NCBI RefSeq assembly: GCF_004000745.1
Contig: NZ_BILV01000042.1
Span: 1-54,274, forward strand
DNA from: Paenibacillus barengoltzii NBRC 101215
GTDB taxonomy: Bacteria; Bacillota; Bacilli; Paenibacillales; Paenibacillaceae
Direction: 5' to 3'
Length of the DNA: 54,274 nt
Below the pieces are notes generated by a model. That model ran no database searches, was not told the DNA's origin, and saw only the letters and a program-made list of their open reading frames with translations. Both the position numbers and the translations under genes were made by a program. Shown in pieces: positions 8,636 to 16,451 of the stretch. Every line of letters begins with the position of its first letter. Within the stretch, counting starts at the first letter, position 1.

Positions 8636-10009
8636 CTAGATTGCCGAGACCCGTCGCTCCCCAGCAGTTGAAACAACTCCGACAATCGGATGACCTAATG
8701 CCTCCAAGAGCGGACGCAGCGGAATCCATAACGCCTGAGCCTTGCGCTCAAACGTCACTTCCCATTCCACATTGGTTCCGTCTTGGCGTACAGCCGTCAG
8801 CACCCCGCGCCGGGTATCTGCCACCATGTAGGCGTCCCCCCAGTTGATGAAGGCGCTTTGCGTAGCCTCGCTCCAATAGACTTCTGCCCCTAACCGCTCC
8901 ATCATTAAACGGACAGGTGCCACATACTGACCATCACGCAACTCGTATTCCCCGGGCTCAAGGCGCGTTTGCAACCCGCCAGCCTCCACGGTAAGCGGCA
9001 GCTCCGGTTCAAACAAAGCCGCATTCGGAACGACGTTGGACGCGATCCATTCGGCGGAAGGCGCGGGACGGTTCTTTTTCTTGCTTATGGAAGGGTCCAG
9101 CGAAAATTGTACGGGCTGTTGCTCCGCAGATAAGGTGCCAAACTCGTAACCTAGTTTTTTATAGTAATGAATAATTTCCGGCAGCGCCTTAACCGTCTGT
9201 TCATGACCTCCTCCGTCATGCATCAACACAATGATTTGATCCTGCAGCTTCGTGTTCTTGACGTTGGCTATAATCTCGCTGGCCGGAACGCCTCTACGCT
9301 TGGAATCCCCGCTGTCTACATTCCAGTCAAACACTTTATACCCGCCCTGCTCCATCAGGTTGAAATACGTCTTGTCAAAATGACCATATGTCCCGCCCGG
9401 CGCGCGTACCAGCGGTGTACGTGTTCCCGTAATCTCCCGCAGCACCTCTTCCGTCGCCTTGACCTGCTTCCAGAAATGGCCGAAGCTGTCGTACAATGCG
9501 TCATAATCATGGTTATACGTATGATTCCCGAGGACATGGCCGTCGTCTACGATGCGTCGGATCACCTCCGGGTAGCGCTTGGCTTGCTGCCCCAATACGA
9601 AGAAGGTCGCGGGCACCTCCTCTTCCCGCAATATCTCCAGCACTTGATCTGTATGCGGGCTTGGCCCGTCGTCAAATGTTAAATAAACCGTTTTGCCTTG
9701 CTTGTCTTTGTTGTTCGCTTGCGGCGTTTCAGACTTCTTCGCCTGAGATGCCGCCAAAGCCGCCGATGCGCCAGCCGAGCCAACGGCCGACGTATGGACA
9801 GGTTGCACCTTCTCAGCGGCAGGTGCAGCGAGATTTACTGTATGCGTCGCGGATTCCCCCGCGGCTTGTTCTTTCATCGCCAGGGCTTTGACTTCAGGCA
9901 TGCCCTTGTGCTGGAAGCCAAGCGGCGTGCAGATTGCCGCAATCAGTACTACCGTAAGCAGTAGCAAACGTACCAGCATTTGTCCGGATAACTTTTTGGG
10001 TTGTTTCAT
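8636..10009 (-). CDS. Polysaccharide deacetylase (NodB domain) with C-terminal stalk domain
   Basis: 457 residues. An N-terminal membrane anchor or signal (about 12-29) is followed by an Ala/Ser-rich linker. The NodB domain (about 107-293) has TFDDGP (111-116, metal Asp at 114), the HxxxH-type metal ligands in NHTYNH (H163, H167), RAPGG (202-206), DWNVDSGD and LMHD (H264). It would remove acetyl groups from peptidoglycan or another surface polymer. Residues 340-457 resemble the copper-amine-oxidase N-terminal-like 'stalk' domain (VRLMMERLGAEVYWSE; WIPLRPLLEALG). GGAGG precedes ATG 10009. It is divergent from the stalk-domain gene at 10185. Substrate is not predictable from sequence alone. Confidence 0.9.
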   Translation of the reverse strand: MKQPKKLSGQMLVRLLLLTVVLIAAICTPLGFQHKGMPEVKALAMKEQAAGESATHTVNLAAPAAEKVQPVHTSAVGSAGASAALAASQAKKSETPQANNKDKQGKTVYLTFDDGPSPHTDQVLEILREEEVPATFFVLGQQAKRYPEVIRRIVDDGHVLGNHTYNHDYDALYDSFGHFWKQVKATEEVLREITGTRTPLVRAPGGTYGHFDKTYFNLMEQGGYKVFDWNVDSGDSKRRGVPASEIIANVKNTKLQDQIIVLMHDGGGHEQTVKALPEIIHYYKKLGYEFGTLSAEQQPVQFSLDPSISKKKNRPAPSAEWIASNVVPNAALFEPELPLTVEAGGLQTRLEPGEYELRDGQYVAPVRLMMERLGAEVYWSEATQSAFINWGDAYMVADTRRGVLTAVRQDGTNVEWEVTFERKAQALWIPLRPLLEALGHPIVGVVSTAGERRVSAI

Positions 10010-10116
10010 CGACCTTCTACCTCCGCACTAGGATCAATTTCTTTTCTATGAATCCTTTAGCTTTCTGGTAGATTGTATGAAGGTAGAGATGAAGATAGAC
10101 GTCATTCGAGAAAATA

Positions 10117-10146
10117 TTGCCGAACCCCCGCCGGCGCAGATATAAT
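10117..10146 (+). promoter_or_regulatory. Promoter of the stalk-domain gene
   Basis: TTGCCG (10117-10122) and a perfect TATAAT (10141-10146) are 18 bases apart. A start near 10153 gives a short leader carrying AAGGAAGG before the ATG at 10185. Confidence 0.7.
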
Positions 10147-10184
10147 ATGTTGCAAAACTATCCAAAGGAAGGTGTAATTGCAAC

Positions 10185-10916
10185 ATGAAGAGTTCAAAAT
10201 CTAAATTCATTGCCGGCTTCGTTGCAGGCTCCCTTCTATTCGGAGCAACAGGAGTTTATGCCGGCAGCAGCGGAAAGCTGATCGAAGTGTTTTACAACGT
10301 CAAAGGGATTACCGTCAACAAAACAGCTCAAAAGTTGAGTGAGGATAACAAACCGTTCCTCTATAACGGGACGACATACGTACCTCTTCGGTTTGTTGCT
10401 GAAGCGCTGAAGCTCCCGGTGAAATGGGACGCCTCCACGCAAACCGTATACATAGGCGAGACAGAGGGGAAAACGGATATTTATCCAGAACGCGATATCC
10501 AGCATTCGAATGCGCAGACCGCATACTGGAGCAGATATGAATACGCATACAATGCGAATGAACCGATTGAAGATAACTTGGGGAACACGTATACCAGCTT
10601 CCTGCGCTTTGAGTTCCCTAGAAATGATAACGGCTCAGACAGTCGCTGGGTCCATATTCAATTTCCGCTTAACGGACAAGCCAAGAAGGTGGTCGGCAAA
10701 GTGGGGTTGACCGGAAAATATAGAGATTCTGGGGCTTCGGTGACGCTGCGGATCCTGGTCGATGATCGTGAAGCCTACTCAGAAACTTTCAAACCGGGAG
10801 ACTTCCCTAAGGATTTAGCGCTTGACGTCGCTCATGCAGCGAAAGTCGAGTTCCGTGCAACAGCCGATGAGGAGAATATCGAACTGGGCCTTTTTGATCT
10901 ACATTTTGAAAAATAA
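10185..10916 (+). CDS. Secreted stalk-domain protein with C-terminal beta-sandwich
   Basis: 243 residues. A signal peptide (MKSSKSKFIAGFVAGSLLFG, cleavage probably after VYA near residue 26) is followed by a copper-amine-oxidase-like stalk domain (about 30-90): NKPFLYNGTTYVPLRFVAEAL, then VKWDASTQTVYIG. Residues 100-243 look like an all-beta carbohydrate-binding-type module of the NPCBM kind (VGKVGLTGKYRDSGASVTLRILVDD, and VEFRATADEENIELGLFDLHF at the end). This suggests wall attachment or glycan binding; no catalytic motif is visible. ATG follows AAGGAAGG. It is divergent from the deacetylase gene and ends at a terminator shared with bcp. Confidence 0.82.
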   Translation: MKSSKSKFIAGFVAGSLLFGATGVYAGSSGKLIEVFYNVKGITVNKTAQKLSEDNKPFLYNGTTYVPLRFVAEALKLPVKWDASTQTVYIGETEGKTDIYPERDIQHSNAQTAYWSRYEYAYNANEPIEDNLGNTYTSFLRFEFPRNDNGSDSRWVHIQFPLNGQAKKVVGKVGLTGKYRDSGASVTLRILVDDREAYSETFKPGDFPKDLALDVAHAAKVEFRATADEENIELGLFDLHFEK

Positions 10917-10924
10917 GTAAAGTT

Positions 10925-10964
10925 AAACGCCTCATCCCACTTTAACGTTAGGATGAGGCGTTTT
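10925..10964. terminator. Bidirectional terminator between the stalk gene and bcp
   Basis: AAACGCCTCATCC and GGATGAGGCGTTT form a 13-bp perfect stem with T runs on both strands. It serves the two converging genes. Confidence 0.88.
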
Positions 10965-10992
10965 GATCAACTCTCTGGCGAAGACACCTATT

Positions 10993-11478
10993 TTATTGGC
11001 CGGCTTCTCGCAGTGCCTCCAACACTTGTTCCGCGTGCCCTTTGACTCGAACCCCGCGCCATTCACGGAGCAGCTTCCCCTCCTCGTCGATGAGGAACGT
11101 CGAACGGACGATGCCTTCGTATTCGCGGCCGTACATTTTTTTCAGCTGCCATACGCCAAACATTCGGCACACCTCATGAGACTCGTCCGATAAGAGCGGG
11201 AAATTCAGCCCTTGCTTCCCGGCGAACCTGGCGTGAGATTTCACCGAATCCCCGCTGATGCCCAGCACCACCGCCCCATATTCACCGTACACCTCAGCAA
11301 GATCACGAAAATCGCAAGCCTCCTGAGTACAAGCCGGGGTAGCATCTTTGGGATAAAAATAAAGAACGACCTTCCGGCCGCGAAATTGCGATAACGAGAT
11401 TTCCTCCCCGCTGTCGGCGGGCAGTCGAAAATCCGGAACAGGCTGACCGATTTGCACTTGTTGCGTTTGTTTCGACAT
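10993..11478 (-). CDS. bcp: Thioredoxin-dependent peroxiredoxin, Bcp type
   Basis: 161 residues, normal for Bcp (B. subtilis YgaF). It reduces hydroperoxides with electrons from thioredoxin in the cytosol. The peroxidatic C50 is in ATPACTQEACDFRD and the resolving C55 is five residues on, as in atypical 2-Cys Bcp enzymes. The fold continues with VVLGISGDSVKSHARFAGKQ. The start is ATG 11478, preceded by GAGGAGG; the longer reading to 11622 is not family-like. In B. subtilis ygaF lies beside gsaB; a gsaB-like gene is 1.9 kb away here, with an LCP gene between. Confidence 0.93.
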   Translation of the reverse strand: MSKQTQQVQIGQPVPDFRLPADSGEEISLSQFRGRKVVLYFYPKDATPACTQEACDFRDLAEVYGEYGAVVLGISGDSVKSHARFAGKQGLNFPLLSDESHEVCRMFGVWQLKKMYGREYEGIVRSTFLIDEEGKLLREWRGVRVKGHAEQVLEALREAGQ

Positions 11479-11608
11479 GCTCCTTCCTCCTCTGGCCTCT
11501 CCAACCCTGAAATTGATTGTATTTACAAAAGAAATTATAATGGAAAGACATGTAGTATATCTATAATAGAAACCGAATTTATCGCATGCCTTGAAAGGAA
11601 CGAACCCA

Positions 11609-12694
11609 ATGACGAAACGCACAAAACGGGCGATTCTCTGGTCTGTGATCGGAGTGGTTGTCGCTCTCGCCGGCTTTGCAGCCTACTATTTTACGGCCCT
11701 CTATAACCAAGTCGACAATTTTCAAAAAGAAGGAGAGCAATCTCCTTTCTATAACGTGCAACCAACCGAAACGAAAGTGCCGGAACCACCCAAATGGGAA
11801 GGCAAGGATCGCGTCAACATCTTGCTGATGGGCGTCGATGCGCGCGGTTTGAAGAAAGGGGAAATTCCTCGTTCCGACACCATGCTGGTCGCTTCCCTGG
11901 ACCCTGTGAGCAAGAAGGCCTACCTCTTCTCGATTTTGCGCGACACATACACGCAGATTCCAGAGCACGGTTCCGATCGGATCAACACGGCGATTACGCA
12001 CGGACCGAATACAGCGATGCAAGCCGTCTCCGATCTGCTGGGCATCCCGATACAATATTATGTGTATACCGACTTTCAAGGATTCATTGAGTTGGTGGAT
12101 GCGGTCGGCGGGGTTGATTTCTATGTGGAAAAAGATATGCACTACACCAGCAAGGCGGATAATCATGAATACGACATCGATCTGAAAAAAGGACAGCAGC
12201 ACTTAGATGGCAAAACGGCGCTGCAATACGTCCGCTTCCGGCACGACGCTCTGTCTGACTACACCCGGACCGAGCGGCAGCGCAATTTCCTGAAGGCGGT
12301 GGCGGATAAGCTGAAGTCGACGACTTCCATTATGAAGCTGCCTTCGATTCTGGAGAAAATCAATCCTTACATCGACACGAACTTGTCGGTTCAGGATATG
12401 TGGAAGCTGGCTACTGTCGGGTATGACGCAGAAATGGTCGCCAGCGAGCAGATTCCGCCGATGGAACTGCTGGTGGAGAAAACCGTTGGCGGCTCGTCCG
12501 TCCTTGGCGTTCGCAGCGAGGAGGATTTAAAGCAATACGTGCAGGATGTATTTAATAAAGCGGAGGAAAGCGGGACGGACAGTGGCAACGATGCTGACGG
12601 TGCCGAGAATAACAGTGACAGCAGTGGCAGCTCAGGCCGTACTGGGGCGAACGCCGGCAGCAGCAGCCGGAACCTGGAGGCGGCCAGCCCTTGA
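11609..12694 (+). CDS. LytR-CpsA-Psr (LCP) family wall-polymer ligase
   Basis: 361 residues. A short cytoplasmic N-terminus and one membrane helix (about 8-28) are followed by an extracellular LCP domain (about 65-225): VNILLMGVDAR, RSDTMLVASLDP, LFSILRDTYTQIP, the DFQGFIELVDAVGGVDFYV block, and YVRFRHDALSDYTRTERQR with the arginines that hold the lipid pyrophosphate. These enzymes move teichoic-acid-like polymers from a lipid carrier to peptidoglycan. The tail (about 315-361) is low-complexity Ser/Asn/Gly, a disordered wall-spanning end. ATG 11609 has AAAGGAA upstream; an in-frame TTG at 11591 overlaps that site and is less likely. Confidence 0.93.
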   Translation: MTKRTKRAILWSVIGVVVALAGFAAYYFTALYNQVDNFQKEGEQSPFYNVQPTETKVPEPPKWEGKDRVNILLMGVDARGLKKGEIPRSDTMLVASLDPVSKKAYLFSILRDTYTQIPEHGSDRINTAITHGPNTAMQAVSDLLGIPIQYYVYTDFQGFIELVDAVGGVDFYVEKDMHYTSKADNHEYDIDLKKGQQHLDGKTALQYVRFRHDALSDYTRTERQRNFLKAVADKLKSTTSIMKLPSILEKINPYIDTNLSVQDMWKLATVGYDAEMVASEQIPPMELLVEKTVGGSSVLGVRSEEDLKQYVQDVFNKAEESGTDSGNDADGAENNSDSSGSSGRTGANAGSSSRNLEAASP

Positions 12695-12788
12695 GGCTGA
12701 GAGCCTTTTGGGGCGGAGGGCCCTAAGCCTGAGGTTAGCGAAGTCCTTGCCTGCTTAGGCGGCGGGCGGGAGTCCGTGAGATCGGAGG

Positions 12789-12855
12789 GCGTCTCTCGAG
12801 GCAGGCTCGGCCCTGTGGCCAGGCCTTAATCGAGAGGCGGCCTCCTCTCTTTTGG
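12789..12855 (+). other. Long GC-rich hairpin after the LCP gene, possible terminator
   Basis: CTCTCGA (12793-12799) pairs with TCGAGAG (12830-12836), and inside lies GGCC-CTGT-GGCC flanked by AGGC/GCCT. The hairpin is followed by CTCCTCTCTTTT. It could end the LCP transcript, though the T run is short and 10 bases away. Confidence 0.4.
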
Positions 12856-13045
12856 CACGAGTATCTGCCATTGGGGCCGCAAGTAACTGTATTTAGTTGC
12901 ACCACTCCTGTCCTTTGGGGGCACTAGTAACTGCCTTGGATGGTACTACTGCTGTCTTTTGGTGGCGACAGTAACTGCCTTTGCTGGCCCCCCCACTCTT
13001 ACTGCCTAGTTCGGCATTACGAACTGCCTTTTTTTGATCGCTGCC
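12855..13045 (+). repeat. Degenerate tandem repeat, about 8 units of 22-24 bp
   Basis: Units share the core AGTAACTGCCTTTGG, often preceded by GCAC. Cores begin near 12860, 12882, 12904, 12926, 12947, 12970, 12996 and 13020. The spacing corresponds to two helical turns. The units are imperfect and no reading frame is kept. This fills the first half of the 634-base gene-free stretch between the LCP gene and the hemL paralogue. Confidence 0.6.
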
Positions 13046-13078
13046 TACCGTGAATCCGCGCTATTGGGCCTGTCAGCT

Positions 13079-13265
13079 GTAAAAGTGCTTTTCATATTGC
13101 CCAAAATCGCTCTTTTTCAGCATTCAAATGTAAAAATGCAGTTCATTTCTGCTGAAAGGTCGCTTTTGAGGGCATATCGTGATGTCTGAGATGTACTTTT
13201 GCAGTTGATCGCGCGTAAGAGTCGGTTTTTCGGACAAATCAAATGTACTTTTGCAGTTAAATCGT
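13079..13265 (+). repeat. Second repeat set, about 4 units of 50-63 bp
   Basis: Each unit has a block ATGTAnnnnTGCAGTT (near 13128, 13191 and 13243; a decayed copy near 13079) followed 20-35 bases later by TCGnTTTT. The last two copies share ATGTACTTTTGCAGTT exactly. They end about 65 bases before the hemL paralogue, so they also occupy its upstream region. Confidence 0.6.
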
Positions 13266-13328
13266 AAGCTGGCTGGCACAATAACGAGTTCATTCCAGTA
13301 ATTCAATTCAGAAAGGAAGTTTATTGAG

Positions 13329-14639
13329 ATGAATCGATCACAATCCGAACGATTGTATGAAGAAGCGTTGCAACATATTGTAGGCGGCGTCAACAGCCCC
13401 TCCCGTTCCTTTAAGGCGGTTGGCGGCGGGGCGCCTGTTTTTATGAAAAAAGCGGAGGGCGCGTATTTCTGGGACGTGGACGGCAATCGCTACGTCGATT
13501 ATTTGGCGGCTTACGGGCCGATCATTACCGGACATGCCCACCCGCATGTGACGAAGGCCATTCAAGAAGCTGCCGCGAACGGCACATTGTACGGGACTCC
13601 AACCGAGCTCGAGATCCGCTTGGCTCGCATGCTGAAAGAAGCGATTCCTTCGATGGACAAGGTGCGCTTCGTGAACTCCGGTACGGAAGCGGTCATGACG
13701 ACGATCCGCGTCGCGCGCGCGTATACGAAGCGCAACAAAATCATCAAATTTGCCGGGTGCTACCACGGCCATTCTGATCTCGTGCTCGTGGCCGCCGGGT
13801 CCGGCCCGTCCACGCTGGGCATCCCGGACAGCGCCGGCATCCCGACCAGCATCGCGCACGAGGTGATCACCGTGCCGTTTAACGATGCTTCGGCGCTGAA
13901 AGATGCGCTCGACAAGTGGGGCGACGACGTCGCCGCCGTCATGGTCGAGCCGATCGTCGGGAACTTCGGCATGGTGATGCCGAAGCCCGGGTTCTTGGAA
14001 GAGCTCTGCCGGCTCGCACGGCAGTACGGCGCCCTCGTCATTTACGACGAGGTTATTACGGCCTTCCGCTTCCATTACGGCTCGGCGCAAACCTACGCCG
14101 GCCTCTCCAACCACGAAGCGATCCGGCCGGACCTCACCGCCCTCGGCAAAATCATCGGCGGCGGGCTGCCGATCGGCGCGTACGGCGGCAGCAAAGAGAT
14201 CATGGAGCAGGTAGCACCGTTGGGTCCGGCCTATCAGGCCGGAACGATGGCGGGCAACCCTGCTTCCATCTCCGCCGGCATCGCCTGCCTTGAGGTGTTG
14301 CAAGGCGCCGGGGTCTACGAAGAGATGGACCGCCTCGCCGTAAAGCTGACCGACGGGCTGGCTGACTCGGCCCGCCGCCATGGGGTGCCGCTGACCATCA
14401 ACCGGATCCGCGGCTCGTTCTCAACGCATTTCTGTGACCATCCGGTCACGAACTATGCGGAGGCGCAAGACACCGACGGCGAAGCGTTCGCTGCCTTCTT
14501 CCGCGCCATGCTAAACCGCGGGGTCAACCTCGCCCCGTCGAAGTTCGAGGCTTGGTTCCTGACGACGGCGCACACGGAAGCCGACATCGACTTTACGCTG
14601 GAAGCCGCCGAAGCGGCGTTTAAGGAAATCGCCCGCTAA
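13329..14639 (+). CDS. Glutamate-1-semialdehyde 2,1-aminomutase (GsaB-like paralogue)
   Basis: 436 residues, PLP-dependent class III aminotransferase fold. It turns glutamate 1-semialdehyde into 5-aminolevulinate for tetrapyrrole synthesis. Hallmarks are [15 protein letters not shown] (19-33), [18 protein letters not shown], the YHGHSD loop (145-150), [10 protein letters not shown] (D240), and the PLP lysine K274 in [16 protein letters not shown] 13329 follows GAAAGGAAG. No other hem genes are nearby; in B. subtilis the second aminomutase, gsaB, lies beside the bcp-like ygaF, and a bcp gene is close here, so this is probably the GsaB copy rather than the hem-operon HemL. The distinction is inference. 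Confidence 0.9.
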   Translation: MNRSQSERLYEEALQHIVGGVNSPSRSFKAVGGGAPVFMKKAEGAYFWDVDGNRYVDYLAAYGPIITGHAHPHVTKAIQEAAANGTLYGTPTELEIRLARMLKEAIPSMDKVRFVNSGTEAVMTTIRVARAYTKRNKIIKFAGCYHGHSDLVLVAAGSGPSTLGIPDSAGIPTSIAHEVITVPFNDASALKDALDKWGDDVAAVMVEPIVGNFGMVMPKPGFLEELCRLARQYGALVIYDEVITAFRFHYGSAQTYAGLSNHEAIRPDLTALGKIIGGGLPIGAYGGSKEIMEQVAPLGPAYQAGTMAGNPASISAGIACLEVLQGAGVYEEMDRLAVKLTDGLADSARRHGVPLTINRIRGSFSTHFCDHPVTNYAEAQDTDGEAFAAFFRAMLNRGVNLAPSKFEAWFLTTAHTEADIDFTLEAAEAAFKEIAR

Positions 14640-14645
14640 CCAATC

Positions 14646-14690
14646 CAGTCTGCCTGGTTCGTTTGTGAACCGGCAGACTTTTTTTGATGG
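14646..14690 (+). terminator. Terminator of the hemL paralogue
   Basis: AGTCTGCC-T-GGTTC and GTGAACC-GGCAGACT form a long stem followed by seven T residues, starting seven bases after the stop codon. Confidence 0.9.
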
Positions 14691-14713
14691 CAAGAGATCG
14701 TGTTTTCGTCCCA

Positions 14714-14742
14714 TTTACGATTCCCTGCGGACGTTCTATACT
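14714..14742 (+). promoter_or_regulatory. Promoter of the BASS transporter gene
   Basis: TTTACG (14714-14719) and TATACT (14737-14742) are exactly 17 bases apart, between the preceding terminator and the transporter start at 14777. Confidence 0.65.
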
Positions 14743-14776
14743 ACAAGAAGCCTATCAACCAAAGGATGTCGTGCCC

Positions 14777-15748
14777 ATGCTGCAAACGCTGAACCGACAA
14801 CTGAACAAAATGATGCCCCTCATTACGCCTACCAGCATATTGATTGGCGTCCTTTGCGGGAGTAACCTGGCTCCTTATACGTATCTGTCTCCATGGCTGT
14901 TTGCCTTCATGACCTTTGCCGGGAGCATTAGTCTCAGCTTCAAAGATTTCCTGAACGTGCTCAAAAAACCGCTCCCCTTGGTACTCTGCCTGTTCATCCT
15001 CCACCTGGCGATGCCGCTGGCGGCGATGGGAATGGGGCATTTGGCGTTCCCCGGGGATTTTTATACGATAACCGGCTTTATTCTCGCCGCAGCAATTCCA
15101 ACCGGAGTCAGCAGCTTTGTCTGGGTCAGCATCTACAAGGGCAACATTGCCTTGACGCTGTCGATCATCCTGATCGATACACTGCTGGCTCCCTTTGTCG
15201 TTCCCGGCATTCTGGCGTTGCTGGTGGGCACCAGCGTTCGGCTTGATGCTGTGGCGATGATGACCAGCCTGTTCTGGATGATTGTTGTCCCGTCGCTGGT
15301 GGGCATGCTGCTGAACCAGTGGACCCAAGGCAAAGTGATCACCACCTGGGGGCCTTGGTTGAACCCGTTTTCGAAGCTTGCCATGGCTTCGGTCGTGGCG
15401 ATTAACGGCGCGGTGGTCTCCCCTTACCTGACCGATTTCAGCCCGCGGTTGCTGGGGCTCGCCGCCATCATCGTCCTGCTCGCGGCTATCGGCTACGCGC
15501 TGGGCTTTGGCTTGTCCCGGCTGATCGGCCTGAACGAAGCCGACAAAGTCGCGCTCGTCTTCAACGGCGGCATGCGCAACATCAGTGCCGGCGCTGTGCT
15601 GGCTGTCACCTACTTTCCCGCTCCGGTGGCTGTGCCGGTCGTGCTGGGCATGGTGTTCCAGCAGGTGATGGCCTCCCTCGTCGGCCTTGTACTCGGACGG
15701 CAAGCCCGCGCGCATCAGCCAACGGACAAAACAGCAACGTCGGCATGA
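14777..15748 (+). CDS. Bile acid:sodium symporter (BASS) family transporter
   Basis: 323 residues with about nine or ten hydrophobic helices. Family signatures include the early MTFAGSISLSFKDF segment, ILAAAIPTGVSSFVWVSIYKGNIALTLS in the middle (the substrate- and sodium-binding crossover region of BASS proteins) and VFNGGMRNISAGAVLA later. B. subtilis YocS is of this type. Substrate is unknown; bacterial members carry organic anions such as keto acids or pantoate. ATG 14777 is preceded by AAAGGA at 14761; the longer in-frame start at 14684 falls inside the upstream terminator and is rejected. Confidence 0.88.
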   Translation: MLQTLNRQLNKMMPLITPTSILIGVLCGSNLAPYTYLSPWLFAFMTFAGSISLSFKDFLNVLKKPLPLVLCLFILHLAMPLAAMGMGHLAFPGDFYTITGFILAAAIPTGVSSFVWVSIYKGNIALTLSIILIDTLLAPFVVPGILALLVGTSVRLDAVAMMTSLFWMIVVPSLVGMLLNQWTQGKVITTWGPWLNPFSKLAMASVVAINGAVVSPYLTDFSPRLLGLAAIIVLLAAIGYALGFGLSRLIGLNEADKVALVFNGGMRNISAGAVLAVTYFPAPVAVPVVLGMVFQQVMASLVGLVLGRQARAHQPTDKTATSA

Positions 15749-15756
15749 TTTAGGGC

Positions 15757-15779
15757 TCGGGAGGACGCACCGCCCTCCC
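15757..15779. other. GC-rich inverted repeat after the BASS gene
   Basis: GGGAGG and CCTCCC face each other around an 8-base loop about 10 bases after the BASS stop. It could stabilise or end the transcript, but no T run follows. Confidence 0.3.
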
Positions 15780-15889
15780 CTCTCCCGTACGCGTCCCCGC
15801 GCCAGCGCTGTCCTTTCTCGCGCTTCCTCTCGCGAAAACGCCTCCGCGCCTCCCCCCTTCGCACCATCCTTTCCACCTCCCGTCCCTTC

Positions 15890-16072
15890 TAACGGAACCA
15901 GATGACCTTATTCGCTCATTTCCCGGCTATTTCCCATCCTAACGGAACCAAATGCCGCTATTTGGACAAAATCCGTGCTGAACTCCACGCCCAACCGTAA
16001 ATAACGTCTCTCCGTTCCGTTAGATTTCAAACCGCGCCGAAAATCGCAAAATAACGTCTCTCTGTTCCGTTA
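15890..16072. repeat. Four-copy repeat arranged as two direct plus two inverted units, 50-bp phased
   Basis: TAACGGAACC occurs at 15890 and 15940, exactly 50 bases apart, each followed by a CTTATT/GCTATTT block. The inverted form, AAATAACGTCTCTCnGTTCC, occurs at 15999 and 16049, again 50 apart, each closing with GTTA. Reversed, all four read TAACGGAAC, then about seven variable bases, then a TTATT block. The two pairs face each other. This lies in the 703-base gene-free stretch between two converging genes. Confidence 0.65.
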
Positions 16073-16075
16073 GCG

Positions 16076-16250
16076 GGCCAGGACAACAAGGTCCGTGACG
16101 TTGACCCTTGAGCTAGGCCAGGACAAGGTGCCATGACCTTGACGCTCCAACTAGACCAGACAAAGGCGCTGACATAGACGCGCGCATTCGTACTGGCGTT
16201 GACACCGATGTTATTGCCAACATGAAGCTAATAGGGTTGGCGCTGTTGAC
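16076..16250. repeat. Degenerate tandem repeat, 4-5 units of 38-40 bp
   Basis: Units begin near 16076, 16116, 16154, 16193 and 16231. The first three open with GRCCAGRACAA and all contain a TGAC(n)TTGAC/TAGAC block and end in CTA or GTA. The later units decay. No coding frame is maintained. Confidence 0.5.
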
Positions 16251-16401
16251 TGGGCTAACAGCGAAGTTGACCTACACCAATCGCCATCGCCCCACTAGCA
16301 TCGTCGCCAGCATGACTAGCCCTAGAGTTGGCTGGCATTCCCCCTAGCATAGGGGCAGCGAATACTTCAACAAGACAGCGCCCCCCAACACCCCCCAACG
16401 C

Positions 16402-16438
16402 AAAAAGATCTCCCCGGTCCAAACTGAACCAGGGAGGC
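16402..16438 (-). terminator. Terminator of the sugar ABC operon
   Basis: On the minus strand CTCCCTGGTTCAG and TTGGACCGGGGAG form an imperfect stem followed by ATCTTTTTG, just after the lipoprotein stop. Confidence 0.75.
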
Positions 16439-16451
16439 CTTATACAACCCA

